Origin: Liolophura sinensis
Taxonomy: Eukaryota; Mollusca; Polyplacophora; Chitonida; Chitonidae
Direction: 5' to 3'
DNA length: 64,000 nt
Assembly: GCF_032854445.1 (NCBI RefSeq)
Contig: NC_088295.1
Span: 3,786,501 to 3,850,500 of the forward strand
Part shown: positions 28,845-43,800 of the stretch, one piece after another
Layout: each line of letters starts with the position of its first letter
Numbering within the stretch: the stretch's first letter is position 1
Program-made: the position numbers and the translations under genes
Notes under the pieces: model-generated
Told to the model about the DNA's origin: nothing
What the model saw: only the letters and a program-made list of their open reading frames with translations
Database searches by the model: none

Positions 28845-31800
28845 CTGAAACATAAAGAGAAATTCTTGGTAGGAAGCAAAGTAATCAGTATTTCAGCATT
28901 ATTTTCACCTGTTACCATTGTTGTTCAATGCCACTCGACGAATTTTTCACACATTCAGTAGTATGGAAGTTAGTGGTGCGGGTGGAGGAAACCAGTGTGC
29001 CCAAGGTAATCCACAGACCTTGGGCATATCACTGGTAAACTTTCACACCTGTTGTATACACATGTCCACACCTTACTGTCAGATGACAAGTGGTATTCAA
29101 CAAATGTTAGTCTGTCCTACATGTGTCCCCTACAGCTTATCGTCACGGAGGCCACACTAACAGTGACACATGGAGAACCTACACATTCTCTGCCCAAGGC
29201 TATGCTCAGACACAAGTTGAAAACTACAAGCAAAAAACATAAAACATATACTTTTGCACCCGTCATTTCTGTGCTAGCAAAACGTATCCCAGCTTCTCAT
29301 GATTCAAATGCACAGGTCATTTCAGCATTTCTGTCACTATGGACTACCAGTACCAGAGAAATATGGCAGAGATTATTTGGCTTGGGGGCAATCTATCAAA
29401 GCATAAGACAGCTGAAATTGAGGTCTCTAGTACAAACTGGGCTGTGTTCTTGTAACAATTTAAGTCCTTCTTTGGGTTCACTCAGTGTTTGTATTTCCAT
29501 TTGATTTTCTTGAAAAATTCACTGTTGAGGCTTGACATTTCAAAGTGGTGACTCAAAGAATATCTATCAATGACCCTCCCCCCCCCCCCACCCCCCACCA
29601 AAAGGTCAAAGCCAATGCATTGGTGACCACTTATTTTCCCCTGTAGTTTAGTAACAATTTGTCATATCCAGATATAACTACACAAGCCAAGTTGGGATAA
29701 GCCAGGTATTATGGATGGCATGTCAGCAGTGTGAGTACCCTCCCCCTCCATCTTACCTGCATCTGTCCCCAAGGGACTGTGTCTCCACATGAAGGAGGTC
29801 AGGGATGGTGTTGCTGAAGTATTCGGCATGCAACACCTCCCGGGCTATCACACGGCTGGAAGGCTGCCCCAAGAGTAGGTTGTGGATGACGTGACGCACA
29901 TCCTGACTCTGCCACACATATGAATACTTGCAGTTCCAACTATGCTGTTTTACATCACAATCCTTTCACTGACCCTCTTATACAAATTAATCAAGAAGGT
30001 CTTGTCAAAATGTAAATGGCCTTTAAAACTAAAAGATTATCCAGTACTTGTTGGTATAGTGCTAAGATTGGTGAAACACATCCAGGAAAACAGTACCAGA
30101 TAAAACACTTTCTTTCAGATGAAGCTTCACTTCAAAGTTGACCAACTATTTTACTCATATAAAAAAACTAGCATATATTTTACAAAGTGAAATCAATGTA
30201 CTGCTGTATTTTGCTTTCTGATACCAAAATTCAGTCTACTAGAAACTCACAACCTGGATACTCACAATAAGCAAGTCTGTGATGACAGGTATGCCGGCTT
30301 CATTTGTGCTCAGTTTAGCGTGAGGCATATGAATCTAGGGACAAAGAGAACAAGCTACAAGAATCTAGCGTAAACAGATCAAGCTACATGAATCTAGGGA
30401 ACAGAGATCAAGCTACAAGAACCTTGGGAGCAGAGATCAAGCTACAAGAATCTAGGGTAAAGAGATCAAGCTACAGGAATCTAGGGTAAAGAGATCAAGT
30501 TACAGGAATCTAGGGAAAAGAGATCAAGTTACATGAATCTAGGGAGCAGAGATCAAGCTACAAGAATCTAGGGTAAAGAGATCAAGCTACAGGAATCTAG
30601 GGAAAAGAGATCAAGCTACATGAATCTAGGGAGCAGAGATCAAGCTACAAGAATCTAGGGAACAGAGATCAAGCTACAGGAATCTAGGGTAAAGAGATCA
30701 AGCTACAGGAATCTAAGGAAAAGAGATCAAGCTACATAAATCTAGGGTAAAGAGATCAAGCTACAAGAATCTACGGAGCAGAGATCAAGCTACATGAATC
30801 TAGGGAGCAGAGATCAAGCTACATGAATCTAGGGAAAATAGATCAAGCTACATGAATCTAGGGAGCAGAGATCAAGCTACATGAATCTAGGGAACAGAGA
30901 TCAGCTACATGAATCTAGGGAACAGAGATCAAGCTACATGAATCTAGGGAGCAGAGATCAAGTTACATGAATCTAGGGAAAAGAGATCAAACCACAGGAA
31001 TCTAGATAACAGATATCAAGGTACCAGAATCTAGAAAAACTAAACTACATGAATCTGACATTAAGGTAGATAAATCTAAGGAACACATATTGAGGTACAC
31101 GAACACGTCCAAGTGAATTAGTGCTTTGGGATTAGCGTCGTACTTAACAATTTTTCAGTCATATGATGACGAAGGAATCCTTAGAGTGGATGTAATCTAC
31201 CTTCTTGTTGCAGGACGGATTTCCACCGCTCTTTAATCTAGTGCTGCTTCACTGAAACGCCTTACCGAAGGCAAGTAAGCTGCCCCACCCAAGCCATTAT
31301 ACTGGTCAACCAGTCATTGGACTCTCCCCTTCATGCTGAATGCCAAGACAGGAAGTTACAACTTCATCTTTTAAGGTCTTAGGTGTGACTCGACCCAGGA
31401 TTGACACTCTATGTACCGCTCCCCAAGCGGACACTCTACCAACTGTGCTATCAGGGCCAGTCTCTAGGGAACAGAGATCTACATGTAGGTACACCACTTT
31501 AGGTAATCGAAACGAAGGTACGGGAGTCTAGCGAAAACAAATTGAGGTATGTGAATCTAGGGAACAGAGATAAAGGCACATGAATCATGGGAACACTTTG
31601 AGATACATGTACGTTTATCAACGGAACACAGTTCGAGATAGATCAATCTAGGAAACAGAGTTCGAGGTATTAAAGTTGATCTAGGGAACAGAAGTCAAAC
31701 AAGTATTAAATGAACTGAATGGTAGAAAATGACAGAGAGAGCATGGATCCACCCCACCCATATCATGTCAGTTTATCCCTTAGCTTGCAAAACAGTAGCT

Positions 31801-34800
31801 TATACAACATGATCCTCAGTGATGACAGCTTTATGTACAATATAACCCTCAGTGACAACAGCTTTATATATACAACATGACTCTCACGGAGAGCTTTACA
31901 TACAACATGACTCTTACTGATGACAGCTTTATATATACAACATGACTCTTACTGATGACAGCTTTATATACAACATGACTCACTGATGACAGCTTTATAT
32001 ACAGCATGACCCACAGTGACGACAGTTTATATATACAACATGACTCTCATTGACAGCTTTTCATACAACACGACTCCCACTGATGACAGCTTTACATACA
32101 ACATGACTCTCTCTGATGACAACTTTATATACAACATGACTCACTGATGACAGCTTTATATACAGCATGACATACAGCGACGACAGCTTTATATACACAA
32201 TGTGACTCATGGACAGCTTTACATACAACATGACTCACTGATGATAGCTTTTCATACATGACTCTCTCTGATGACAACTTTATATACAACATGACTCTTA
32301 CTGATGGCAGCTTTATATACAACATGACTCACTGATGACAGCTTTATATACAGCATGACTCTCAATGATGACAACTTTATATACAGCATGACTCTCACTG
32401 ATGACAGTTTTATATACAGCATGACTCACTGATGACAGTTTTATATACAGCATGACTCATTGATGACAGCTTTATATACAGCATGACTCACTGATGACAG
32501 CTTTACCTACAGCATGAATCTCAGTGATGACAGCTTTATATACAACATGACTCTCATTGAAGACAGCTTTATATACAACATGACTCTCATTGATGACAGC
32601 TTTATATACAACACGACTCCCACTGACGACAGCTTCATACACAGCATGACCCCCAGTGACGACAGCTTCACACACATCATGACCCCCAGTGACAACAGCT
32701 TCATACACAGCATGACCCCCAGTGACGACAGCTTTATGCACAGTGACCCCCAGTGACAACAGCTTCATACACAGCATGACCCCCAGTGACGACAGCTTTA
32801 TGCACAGTGACCCCCAGTGACAACAGCTTCATACACAGCATGACCCCCAGTGACGACAGCTTTATGCACAGTGACCCCCAGTGACAACAGCTTCATACAC
32901 AGCATGACCCCCAGTGACAACAGCTTCATACACAGCATGCCCCCCAGTGACGACAGCTTATACAACACGATTTTGAATGACGCCTGCTTACCCACAGACA
33001 CAGGAGACCCAGGTGGAAGAGATCAGAGCTGGGGGTAGGGGGTTGACTGGGGTCCTCTTCAGGGGCCTTGAAGTGTAACCCAGCATTTGTGATGAACCAA
33101 GACCGAGAGGGATCAGCCTGCAAGCAAAAGTAAGGTTATCAAATGTGTTTAGAACCGTTCTGAGAGATAGCTTTCTGTATTTACCACAGCTGTTAGATGC
33201 TCCAATCTATACTAAGGCCAGGGTCTGACATCTGATAGCATGGATCATCCCCTGGTTGTGTATGACATAGGTACACTCACCCAAGGTCTGACATCTGACA
33301 GCACCGATCATCCCTTGGTTGTGTATGCTGTAGGTACACTCATCCTGGGTTTATATACGTCTGACAGCACCGATCATCCCCTGGTTGTGTATGCCGTAGA
33401 TACACTCATCCAGGGTTTATATACGTCTGACAGTACGGATCATCCCCTGGTTGTGAATGCCGTAGGTACACTCACCCAGGGTTTATATACGTCTGACAGT
33501 ACGGATCATCCCCTGGTTGTGTATGACATAGGTACATTCACCCAGGGTCTGACATCTGACAGCACCGATCATCCCTTGGTTGTGTATGCCGTAGGTACAC
33601 TCATCCAGGGTTTATATACGTCTGACAGCACCGATCATCCCCTGGTTGTGTATGCCGTAGATACACTCATCCAGGGTTTATATACGTCTGACAGTACGGA
33701 TCATCCCCTGGTTGTGTATGCCGTAGGTACACTCATCCAGGGTTTATGGATCATCCGCTGGTTGTTTACGCCAGATCATCTGGATATTCTGTATCAGATT
33801 TATGATTGTGTACTTACTGCTGGCCATCAGATCATCTAGATATTCTGTATCAGTTTTGTGATTGTGTACTTACTGCTGGCCATCAGATCATCTGGATATC
33901 CTGTATCAGCTTTGTAATTGTGTACTTAGTGCTGGCCATCAGATCATCCGGATATTCTGTATCAGTTTTGTGATTGTGTACTTACTGCTGGCCATCAGAT
34001 CATCTGGATATTCTGTATCAGCTTTGTAATTGTGTACTTACTGCTGGCCATCAGATCATCAAGATATTCTGTATCAGCTTTGTAATTGTGTACTTACTGC
34101 TGGCCATCAGATCATCTAGATATTCTGTATCAGTTTTGTGATTGTGTACTTACTGCTGGCCATCAGATCATCTGGATATTCTGTATCAGCTTTGTAATTG
34201 TGTACTTACTGCTGGCCATCAGATCATCTGGATATTCTGTATCAGTTTTGTGATTGTGTACTTACTGCTGGCCATCAGATCATCTGGATATTCTGTATCA
34301 GTTTTATGATTGTGTACTTACTGCTGGCCATCAGATCATCTGGATATTCTGTATCAGCTTTGTAATTGTGTACTTACTGCTGGCCATCAGATCATCTGGA
34401 TATTCTGTATCAGTTTTATGATTGTGTACTTACTGCTGGCCATCAGATCATCTGGATATTCTGTATCAGTTTTATGATTGTGTACTTACTGCTGGCCATC
34501 AGATCATCTGGATATTCTGTATCAGCTTTATGATTGTGTACTTACTGCTGGCCATCAGATCATCTGGATATTCTGTATCAGTTTTATGATTGTGTACTTA
34601 CTGCCGGCCATCAGATCATCTGGATATTCTGTATCAGTTTTGTAATTGTGCACTTACTGCTGGCCATCAGATCATCTGCATATTCTGTATCAGCTTTATG
34701 ATTGTGTACTTAGTGCTGGCCATCAGATCATCTGGATATTCTGTATCAGTTTTGTGATTGTGTACTTACTGCTGGCCATCAGATCATCTGGATATTCTGT

Positions 34801-37800
34801 ATCAGTTTTATGATTGTGTACTTACTGCTGGCCATCAGATCATCTGGATATTCTGTATCAGCTTTGTAATTGTGTACTTACTGCTGGCCATCAGATCATC
34901 TGCATATTCTGTATCAGTTTTATGATTGTGTACTTACCACTGGCCATCAGATCATCTAGATATTCTGTATCAGTTTTGTGATTGTGTACTTACTGCTGGC
35001 CATCAGATCATCTGCATATTCTGTATCAGTTTTATGATTGTGTACTTACCACTGGCCATCAGATCATCTAGATATTCTGTATCAGTTTTGTGATTGTGTA
35101 CTTACTGCTGGCCATCAGATCATCTAGATATTCTGTATCAGTTTTATGATTGTGTACTTACTGCTGGCCATCAGATCATCTAGATATTCTGTATCAGTTT
35201 TGTGATTGTGTACTTACTGCTGGCCATCAGATCATCTGCATATTCTGTATCAGTTTTGTGATTGTGTACTTACTGCTGGCCATCAGATCATCCGGATATT
35301 CTGTATCAGCTTTGTAATTGTGTACTTAGTGCTGGCCATCAGATAATCTGGATATTCTGTATCAGTTTTGTGATTGTGTACTTACTGCTAGCCATCAGAT
35401 CATCTGGATATTCTGTATCAGCTTTGTGATTGTGTACTTAGTGCTGGCCATCAGATAATCTGGATATTCTGTATCAGTTTTGTGATTGTGTACTTACTGC
35501 TGGCCATCAGATCATCTGCATATTCTGTATCAGCTTTATGATTGTGTACTTACTGCTGGCCATCAGATCATCCGGATATTCTGTATCAGCTTTGTAATTG
35601 TGTACTTAGTGCTGGCCATCAGATCATCTGGATATTCTGTATCAGTTTTATGATTGTGTACTTACTGCTGGCCATCAGATCATCTGGATATTCTGTATCA
35701 GTTTTGTGATTGTGTACTTACTGCTGGCCATCAGATCATCTGGATATTCTGTATCAGTTTCATGATTGTGTACTTACTGCTGGCCATCAGATCATCTAGA
35801 TATTCTGTATCAGTTTTGTGATTGTGTACTTACTGCTGGCCATCAGATCATCCGGATATTCTGTATCAGCTTTGTAATTGTGTACTTAGTGCTGGCCATC
35901 AGATCATCTGGATATTCTGTATCAGCTTTGTGATTGTGTACTTACTGCTGGCCATCAGATCATCTGGATATTCTGTATCAGCTTTGTAATTGTGTACTTA
36001 CTGCTGGCCATCAGATCATCTAGATATTCTGTATCAGTTTTGTGATTGTGTACTTACTGCTGGCCATCAGATCATCTGGATATTCTGTATCAGTTTTGTA
36101 ATTGTGTACTTACTGCTGGCCATCAGATCATCTGGACATTCTGTATCAGTTTTGTGATTGTGTACTTAGTGCTGGCCATCAGATCATCTGGATATTCTGT
36201 ATCAGTTTTGTGATTGTGTACTTAGTGCTGGCCATCAGATCATCTAGATATTCTATATCAGTTTTGTGATTGTGTACTTACTGCTGGCCATCAGATCATC
36301 TAGATATTCTGTATCAGTTTTGTGATTGTGTACTTACTGCTGGCCATCAGATCATCTGGATATTCTGTATCAGTATTGTAATTGTGTACTTAGTGCTGGC
36401 CATCAGATCATCTGGATATTCTGTATCAGTTTTATGATTGTGTACTTACTGCTGGCCATCAGATCATCTGGATATTCTGTATCAGTTTTATGATTGTGTA
36501 CTTACTGCTGGCCATCAGATCATCTAGATATTCTGTATCAGTTTTATGATTGTGTACTTACTGCTGGCCATCAGATCATCTAGATATTCTGTATCAGTTT
36601 TATGATTATGTACTTACTGCTGGCCATCAGATCATCTGGATATTCTGTATCAGTTTTATGATTGTGTACTTACCACTGGCCATCAGATCATCTAGATATT
36701 CTGTATCAGTTTTATGATTGTGTACTTACCACTGGCCATCAGATCATCTAGATATTCTGTATCAGTTTTGTGATTGTGTACTTACTGCTGGCCGTGAGAA
36801 ATCCAGCACCGCAAGTTGTGCGACTTTACCCTCTGTTATCAGGACAGTCTGAGGAGACAGAGCGCCGTGCGTTATCCCTGCCTCGTGAAGGGCACAAAGA
36901 CCTTCTGTCACACAGCGCAGGATCTTCTGTATCAGCTGAGGAAGACAGATAGACAGCAAGTAATTAGCACACATAACTCAACATTTTCTGGGGTAAAAAT
37001 AGGAACCTTTTGTTTCATGGGCCCTGTGCAGAATACACAGTGAAAACACGATAATAGCAATGACACTTGAAGATGGTACACAGAAGCCTCTCACCAATGT
37101 GGTCGCTGAGAGTTCAAGTCCAGCTCATGCTCTCAGCAACCTGCAGATGGTTGTGGGTTTCCCCCGGGCTCTGCTCGGTTTCCTTCTACCATAATGCTGG
37201 TCGCCGTCGCATAAGTGAAATATTGTTGAGTACAGCATAAAACACCAATCAACTAGATAAATAAATCTATAAATCAGAGAAGGTTACAATCAAACAATGA
37301 TGTACACAGAAAATAACTTAGGCACAATGGTTGTAAGGCAAAAAGTGACAGCTTACCCATGGTTTTAAATCCTCGCGTTCCACAAAATCCAATAACGGAA
37401 GCCCAGAGGCCTGAGTCTGGACATAAACTTGCTTTTGATTCTGTATAGAACAAAATGTATTAGACAAGGAACTAAGGTTATACCTAGGTAACATGGCTGT
37501 TCCATAAATTTGAGCAATAAAACACTTTTCTTAACTCACTTTTCTCTTTCTTGATTACAGCCTGTACCAAGTTATAATTTGGAATTTTGTATTTGATGAA
37601 GTACTTGTCTATGAAACAGCCAACGCATTCACGCAGCCCGAGACTGACCTGGCTTCTAAAGGGACTACCCATATGAAACAGCCAGAGCATCCACGCAGCC
37701 CGAGACTGACCTGGCTTCTAGAGGGACTATCCATATGAAACAGCCAGAGCATCCACGCAGCCCGAGACTGACCTGGCTTCTAAAGGGACTACCCATATGA

Positions 37801-40800
37801 AACAGCCAGAGCATCCACGCAGCCCGAGACTGACCTGGCTTCTACAGGGACTATCCATATGAAACAGCCAACGCATTCACGCAGCCCGAGACTGACCTGG
37901 CTTCTACAGGGACTATCCATATGAAACAGCCAACGCATCCACGCAGCCCGAGACTGACCTGGCTTCTAGAGGGACTATCCATATGAAACAGCCAACGCAT
38001 TCACGCAGCCCGAGACTGACCTGGCTTCTAGAGGGACTATCCATATGAAACAGCAAAAGCATCGATGCAGCCCGAGACTGACCTTTCCTTTCAATGGACT
38101 ATCAATATGAAACAGCCAGAGCATCCACACAGCACGAGACTGACCTGGCTTCTAAAGGGATTATTCATATAGATTTCATTGGTCAGCTCAACAGATAGGT
38201 TCAACTACAGTGAGCATGCACTATAACAGAATCAGAAAATATCTCTTGTACGTACCTTTGAGAGGAGCACTGCCTCTACAGGGCACAGGTAGGGGCTGGA
38301 GACACGACTGTAGCGCAACGCCCTCTGTAGGAACTCATCCTTACTGGAGTGAATTCTGTCATCCACCACATACTCCTGCAAAATGGCATATGTAATCGAA
38401 TACAGTCTGAGATAACAAGACGACATTTGTTCTGCACCTCAACAGGATGACATTTGTTCTGCACCTCAACAGGATGACATTTGTTCTGCACCTCAACAGG
38501 ATGACATGTGTTCTCCACCTCATCAGGATGACATTTGTTCTCCACCTTGTCTTTCTATCATTATAATTTATGATAATTACAAAAGACAGGACTAACTAAT
38601 CTGCAAGGCGGCTTGACACTTTCTCTGTACTGTACTGTAATACTAAAATGGTCCACTGACTCTGAATGGCTTTGAATTAGGTTTGGCAGCAAACTTCTAG
38701 GCAGAATAAGATTTAGCCGTGTTCACATTTTGATTCCAACCGTAACAAACAGCCTGAGCTTTCTGTGTACAGGTACTTCCTGCAATGGACATACTGACCC
38801 TAATGACCGCTCGTCTGTCCCCAAACATGACATCGTAGACACCCTGCTGGTCAGCAGCTGGCTCCAGTGTGTAGTGGTCAATATCCCGACTGAGCTTCAA
38901 CATCCCTCCATACGTCTGAAACAACGGTAAGTTCAAATTAAGACATGTCTTACCTTCAGGTCATTTATTTTCAATTATATAAAAACGTGCAAACATATTT
39001 GCTGAGAATATGAATGCGAATTGCTTGAAAGCTTTTTCAAAAACTTTCTTGGATAAATCTTCTGATGCACTGTAGCAATGCAGTCACCTTTTCCATGTGA
39101 GAGAAAACCAAGATACTCGTCAACTGATACTACAAAACCCCTGATCCAGGGTCCAATAGTAGTTTTGTGAACTAGCTTTACAGTCCCACTATATTAAATT
39201 ATTTCACTGACCTTTAACACCGGTAACAAGAATTTTTTACTAAGCTGTCATTGAGTGTTAAGGGTGAAGGAAACGGACATGCTGGTGGAAATCTAGTAGT
39301 CTTCAAACAATGATAGACAGCATAAACTGCCACACGAGAATCGCCAACATTCTTTATCAAAGGGTGAGTTTCAGTAAAACAAGTTAAATCATCCACTGAG
39401 AGCTTGGAAACACGAGCGGACTTACCTGACACATGTCCAGGTTCAAATCAGCATTAGTTAACTTCAGTTCCGGGAAATGATCCTCCGCCAATGCAGAGTA
39501 CTTCATCTGCAAAAGCACATATAAATACCAACAAAAAGAAATATACTTTCTGAACAAAACCAATGTTGAAACTTTTGCGTAAGGCCATTTTATTTTTGAC
39601 TAGATAGGCTAAATTGAAACTGTGTTCAGTATACCGAGAAGAGCAGTTAATCTGCTCACCATCAATTCCTCCTCCACAAGCAGAGCTGTTTGAAGGTCAC
39701 CCCGAATAGCCACCAGCTCTGTCTCAATTCTGTTCTTTTCATCATCAGAGCCACTGTCATTCTGCCAAAATCATAACACAACATTACACAACACGTTGGA
39801 ATCTTATAGCCTGAGAGCCAGAGAAAACACGACAGCAAGTTTGAAACTTGTTTGAATGTATTGTACACAAAAACAGTTCTCTGAAACTTGTTTGAAGTGG
39901 CAATGGGACAAAAATAATACTTTGAAACTTGCTTAAGATATTAGTTTTTCATTAATACAAGGACTCTATCACTGTCAACATGATATTCTTTGTATGCTTT
40001 TGCCCATAATGTGAAGGGCAACAACAGCACTGAAGCTTACAAAACTGTGATATGTGCATACTTCCACAAGGTGAGGAAGCTGTGTTTAGGGTAACATCAC
40101 CACCCTACAGACAGATAAACACGCCAGAAATGTTAACAATAACTTACTTCCTCAATGTCTTCTTTGTCAGCTAACAGATGGCGCAGTTTAGACTTGATAG
40201 AGCGCAGGTTCTTCCTCACACCCCGAATGTCTTGCAGATCTGGTTTTTCATTCAACCACTCTTCAATTGCAGCTTTCTGGCGCGTGAACTCTGTGGCCAG
40301 ACTTTTAACACTTTCTATAATCTTCCACTCTTCTTCAAACACTCGCTTTATCTCATGAATAATGGATGCCATCTGACAAGCTTCACTGCTGTGTTGCTAC
40401 AAATATAATAATACAGTCAACATAGCTAACTTCAAGTCATTATCAGTCTTATGTTATTATTATCAAGTCACATCCACTATCTCCCACAAGAAAGTATTAA
40501 TGGAAAACTTAATGAGAAAAATTTAATAAGACTTTGATTTGCTAGCCAAAGTCATGAATTTGGTAATTTATGGGAATGAACACACATGAAGGGCATCAAC
40601 AATAATTTACCCCTTCATGTACATGAGAATTACTTTGTGAGATACCACTGGTCACAAAGTCCTTCATTTTGTAAGTCACAAATATTCACACAAAGCATCA
40701 ATGATGAAACATCCCCCTTGTGTCATTTGCTTCACATGTATGTAAAATCCGAGCTCTACACATGCAGTCGTTATCTTCACATTGCTTTCACTGTTATTGG

Positions 40801-43800
40801 AGTGAGTCAGTCATATGACGACAAAGGATTCCTTAGGGTGTATGTAATGTGCCTCCTTGTAGCAGGACAGATTTCCACCGCTCTTTTATCTAGTGCTGCT
40901 TCACTGAGACAACTTACCAAAGGTAAGTAAGCCGCCCTGCCCGGGCCATTATACTGATACGGATCAACCAGTCGTTGTACTATCCCCTTCATGCAGAACG
41001 CCAAGCGAGGAAGTTACAACTTCCTCCTGTAAAGTCTTAGGTGTGACTCAACCCAGGATTGATCCCGGATCTACCGCTCCCGAAGCGGACGCTCTACCAC
41101 CTGTGCTATCAGGGCCGGTCACAGTTATTGGAAGCTGACCATCAATGTATGACATTAGCTGCATCAGTACTTTGTACAGATGACGTAAAAAGTGCATATC
41201 AAATATCAAGGAATAAATTTAAATGTATATAAGATACACAAAGAGACTGACACAAGCATTTGGATAAGCTCACCACATCTGTGACTGTCAACTCCTTCTG
41301 CAATGCTGCGATATAATTCTTAAACATGCCATCCAGATCAAAGTTCACAGAACCTGACTGCCCCACGTCTTCCAAGGAGATCAGCTGACAAAAAGTTAAT
41401 TTGAAAACAAAGCTTTATGGTGTCACAAAAAAAAAAATCACTTCATTATATAATAAAAGTAAAAAAATTTCCTTTTCCACAATATTTACAGAACAGGTGA
41501 TATCCCTCAACCTGACTTCAGTGAAGGTTTATGCAGTTATAAACTGAGATGTTAATTATCTTCTGATACAAACCTGAAAATGTGGCACAAGTAGTCCTGC
41601 AAACAGCTTTTAATATAGCTTTTGTTTTACATACATGTATCTCTGTTACACCAGAACAATCTGAATATAAGGGAGACAACTCACCTGTTGTAGGTGATAG
41701 AGGGTGGTGGTCAAAGTTTGCTTCACAGCATCTGTCTGTTCGCGAATGTCCCTGAATCCTGCCAACACTTTCACCTGCAATAAAGGTAACAAACTTTAGC
41801 TCAAAAGACTTACATTTCTTCACAAGTTAAGTCTGGTAGCAACGCTACCAGAAAGCTTGCCAGTAAAAGATACAGGAATGAAAACTTCAGCTCAATATAT
41901 AAAGTACAGAAGCAGTGAAATTTACAAATTTACAATAAATATGCACACAGAACATTCAAATTGTGCTATTGTGCTTGACATACATGTAAAACCTCAGCTC
42001 AATACAAACAGTACTTTTTAAGACACTTTTTTGTGTTGGAATGGATTCTATCTAGATTCCTAAATAATAATATTAAAACACTGAATACGGCAACAAATTC
42101 TTATGATGAAACTTTACCAATATTATAATTCATAAATATAGATGTAATTTAGATAACGTTAAAGCGATTTGTTAACAAAGATGAAATAATCTGAAAAGAT
42201 TAATATGGTACTTGGCAGATCCATCTTACCCTCCAATCATTGTACATGTTCTTGGCCTCTTCCAGGCTGGGTTTGTTATTTATGATGAAGTGCATAAAGC
42301 CACTGTATGACTCCGCAATAGACTGCAGACCAGACTGAAAGCAGATACAACCAACAGGCTAGTACAGTGCTCCTAATCACAGTGTCAGCAAGAGTTAAGA
42401 CAAGCCTTGATATCCCTAGTATTTCTATTTCTGCAAGCCCTCTGAAATTTACAAAAAAAAAAAATGTCCACCCAAATTTACAGGATGGGAGCACAGGTAC
42501 ACTTTTTTGGGGATGCACCGGCTAAGACGTGGGTGGTATCTAAGCACTTGTAATTTCAAACGCTGATTATCACAGAGAAGGCAGGTCAGGATAATGGTCT
42601 GAGATAAACCCATTGTTAGAGTTTTAACACTTTCATAACATGGCCACACTTAATACATTAATACGACTGCACACCTTGTCAGACAAATTGCTGGAGGTAT
42701 CTCAACATTTCATGCTTCTGCAGAATTTTCACATGCGCAAGACGCTTTATGTTGCTTTTCCAACAGTGTGTGAGCTGAAAATCATCATACACTTATAGGG
42801 CAGGGAGACTTGATGATGACCTGTTGTTGTGTGACAAACTCCATGTACTGGATCATGTTTCCAATGCTGAACACTTTGAGCTAGCCGAGTTCCCACTTAG
42901 TGATGTCATATCTCCCCAGGCAACTACCGAAGAGGATCAACCACATATGGGTGCAAACTGAATGATTTGGGGATTTACACATTGGGCAAGTTTATGTCTT
43001 ATCAAATGACAGATAAATAAGGCATACCAGCGAGCAGCAAGAAAGCATCTTCTTCAAAACATTTTAATGTACAAAATGTAAATAATGGATACTGAGGAGG
43101 AAACCATTCCAATCGTATATTGAGCAGTGTGAGGATATACCTATGGAAGGCCAGCTGCTCATTGTAACTCGGTAAACTACAGCTATGTTTTTTTACCTTG
43201 ACCTTTGTCATTCGGCCATCCAATGGCATTTTGGAAGACTCTTCTATAAACTGCTGAAAGCTGGCGTGAAGGTCACGTCTTCTTTTGTCTCTCAGCTCAA
43301 TCAAATCTGTCAGCCCTTCCTGAAAATCACCCACAACACTCCAGTACAGTAGCATGAAATGAAAAAGCATTATTTACCCCTAAGTGTACAATGTCACTGG
43401 TCCAATGACTGAGTCTCTGTTTTTCAGTTTTCTTAATTTTTAGTTGATGCAAGTGTTTTCATTGCTTGAAATTTTATAGAACAAATATACTGAAAATTGG
43501 CCACTGTGGGCTTTAAACCTGCAGCCTAAAGAGTGAGGCACCTCAAGGAAGTCCTAATTTCATTCCCGGAATATAACCTGTACCTGTATATAAACAGGTA
43601 ATGCAATTCTAAATACAGCAATATTGTTGCCAAGGTAACTTTCAACATGACATCCTCACTGATGAGGATGTATGATGGAGAAATACTTCCGAGTATAATA
43701 TACAAAAGAGTGCTTAAGCAGGTGCCTTTTAACCTGTGGGATGCAGAAAACAGGGAGCCCGGGTAATTGTCATTTGGCAGCATTTCATCAGCCAAGGTTA

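Noticed and set aside
33762-36793. CRISPR-like regular direct repeats
   Set aside because: The repeats are contiguous 56-bp units without unique spacers, in an animal intron.
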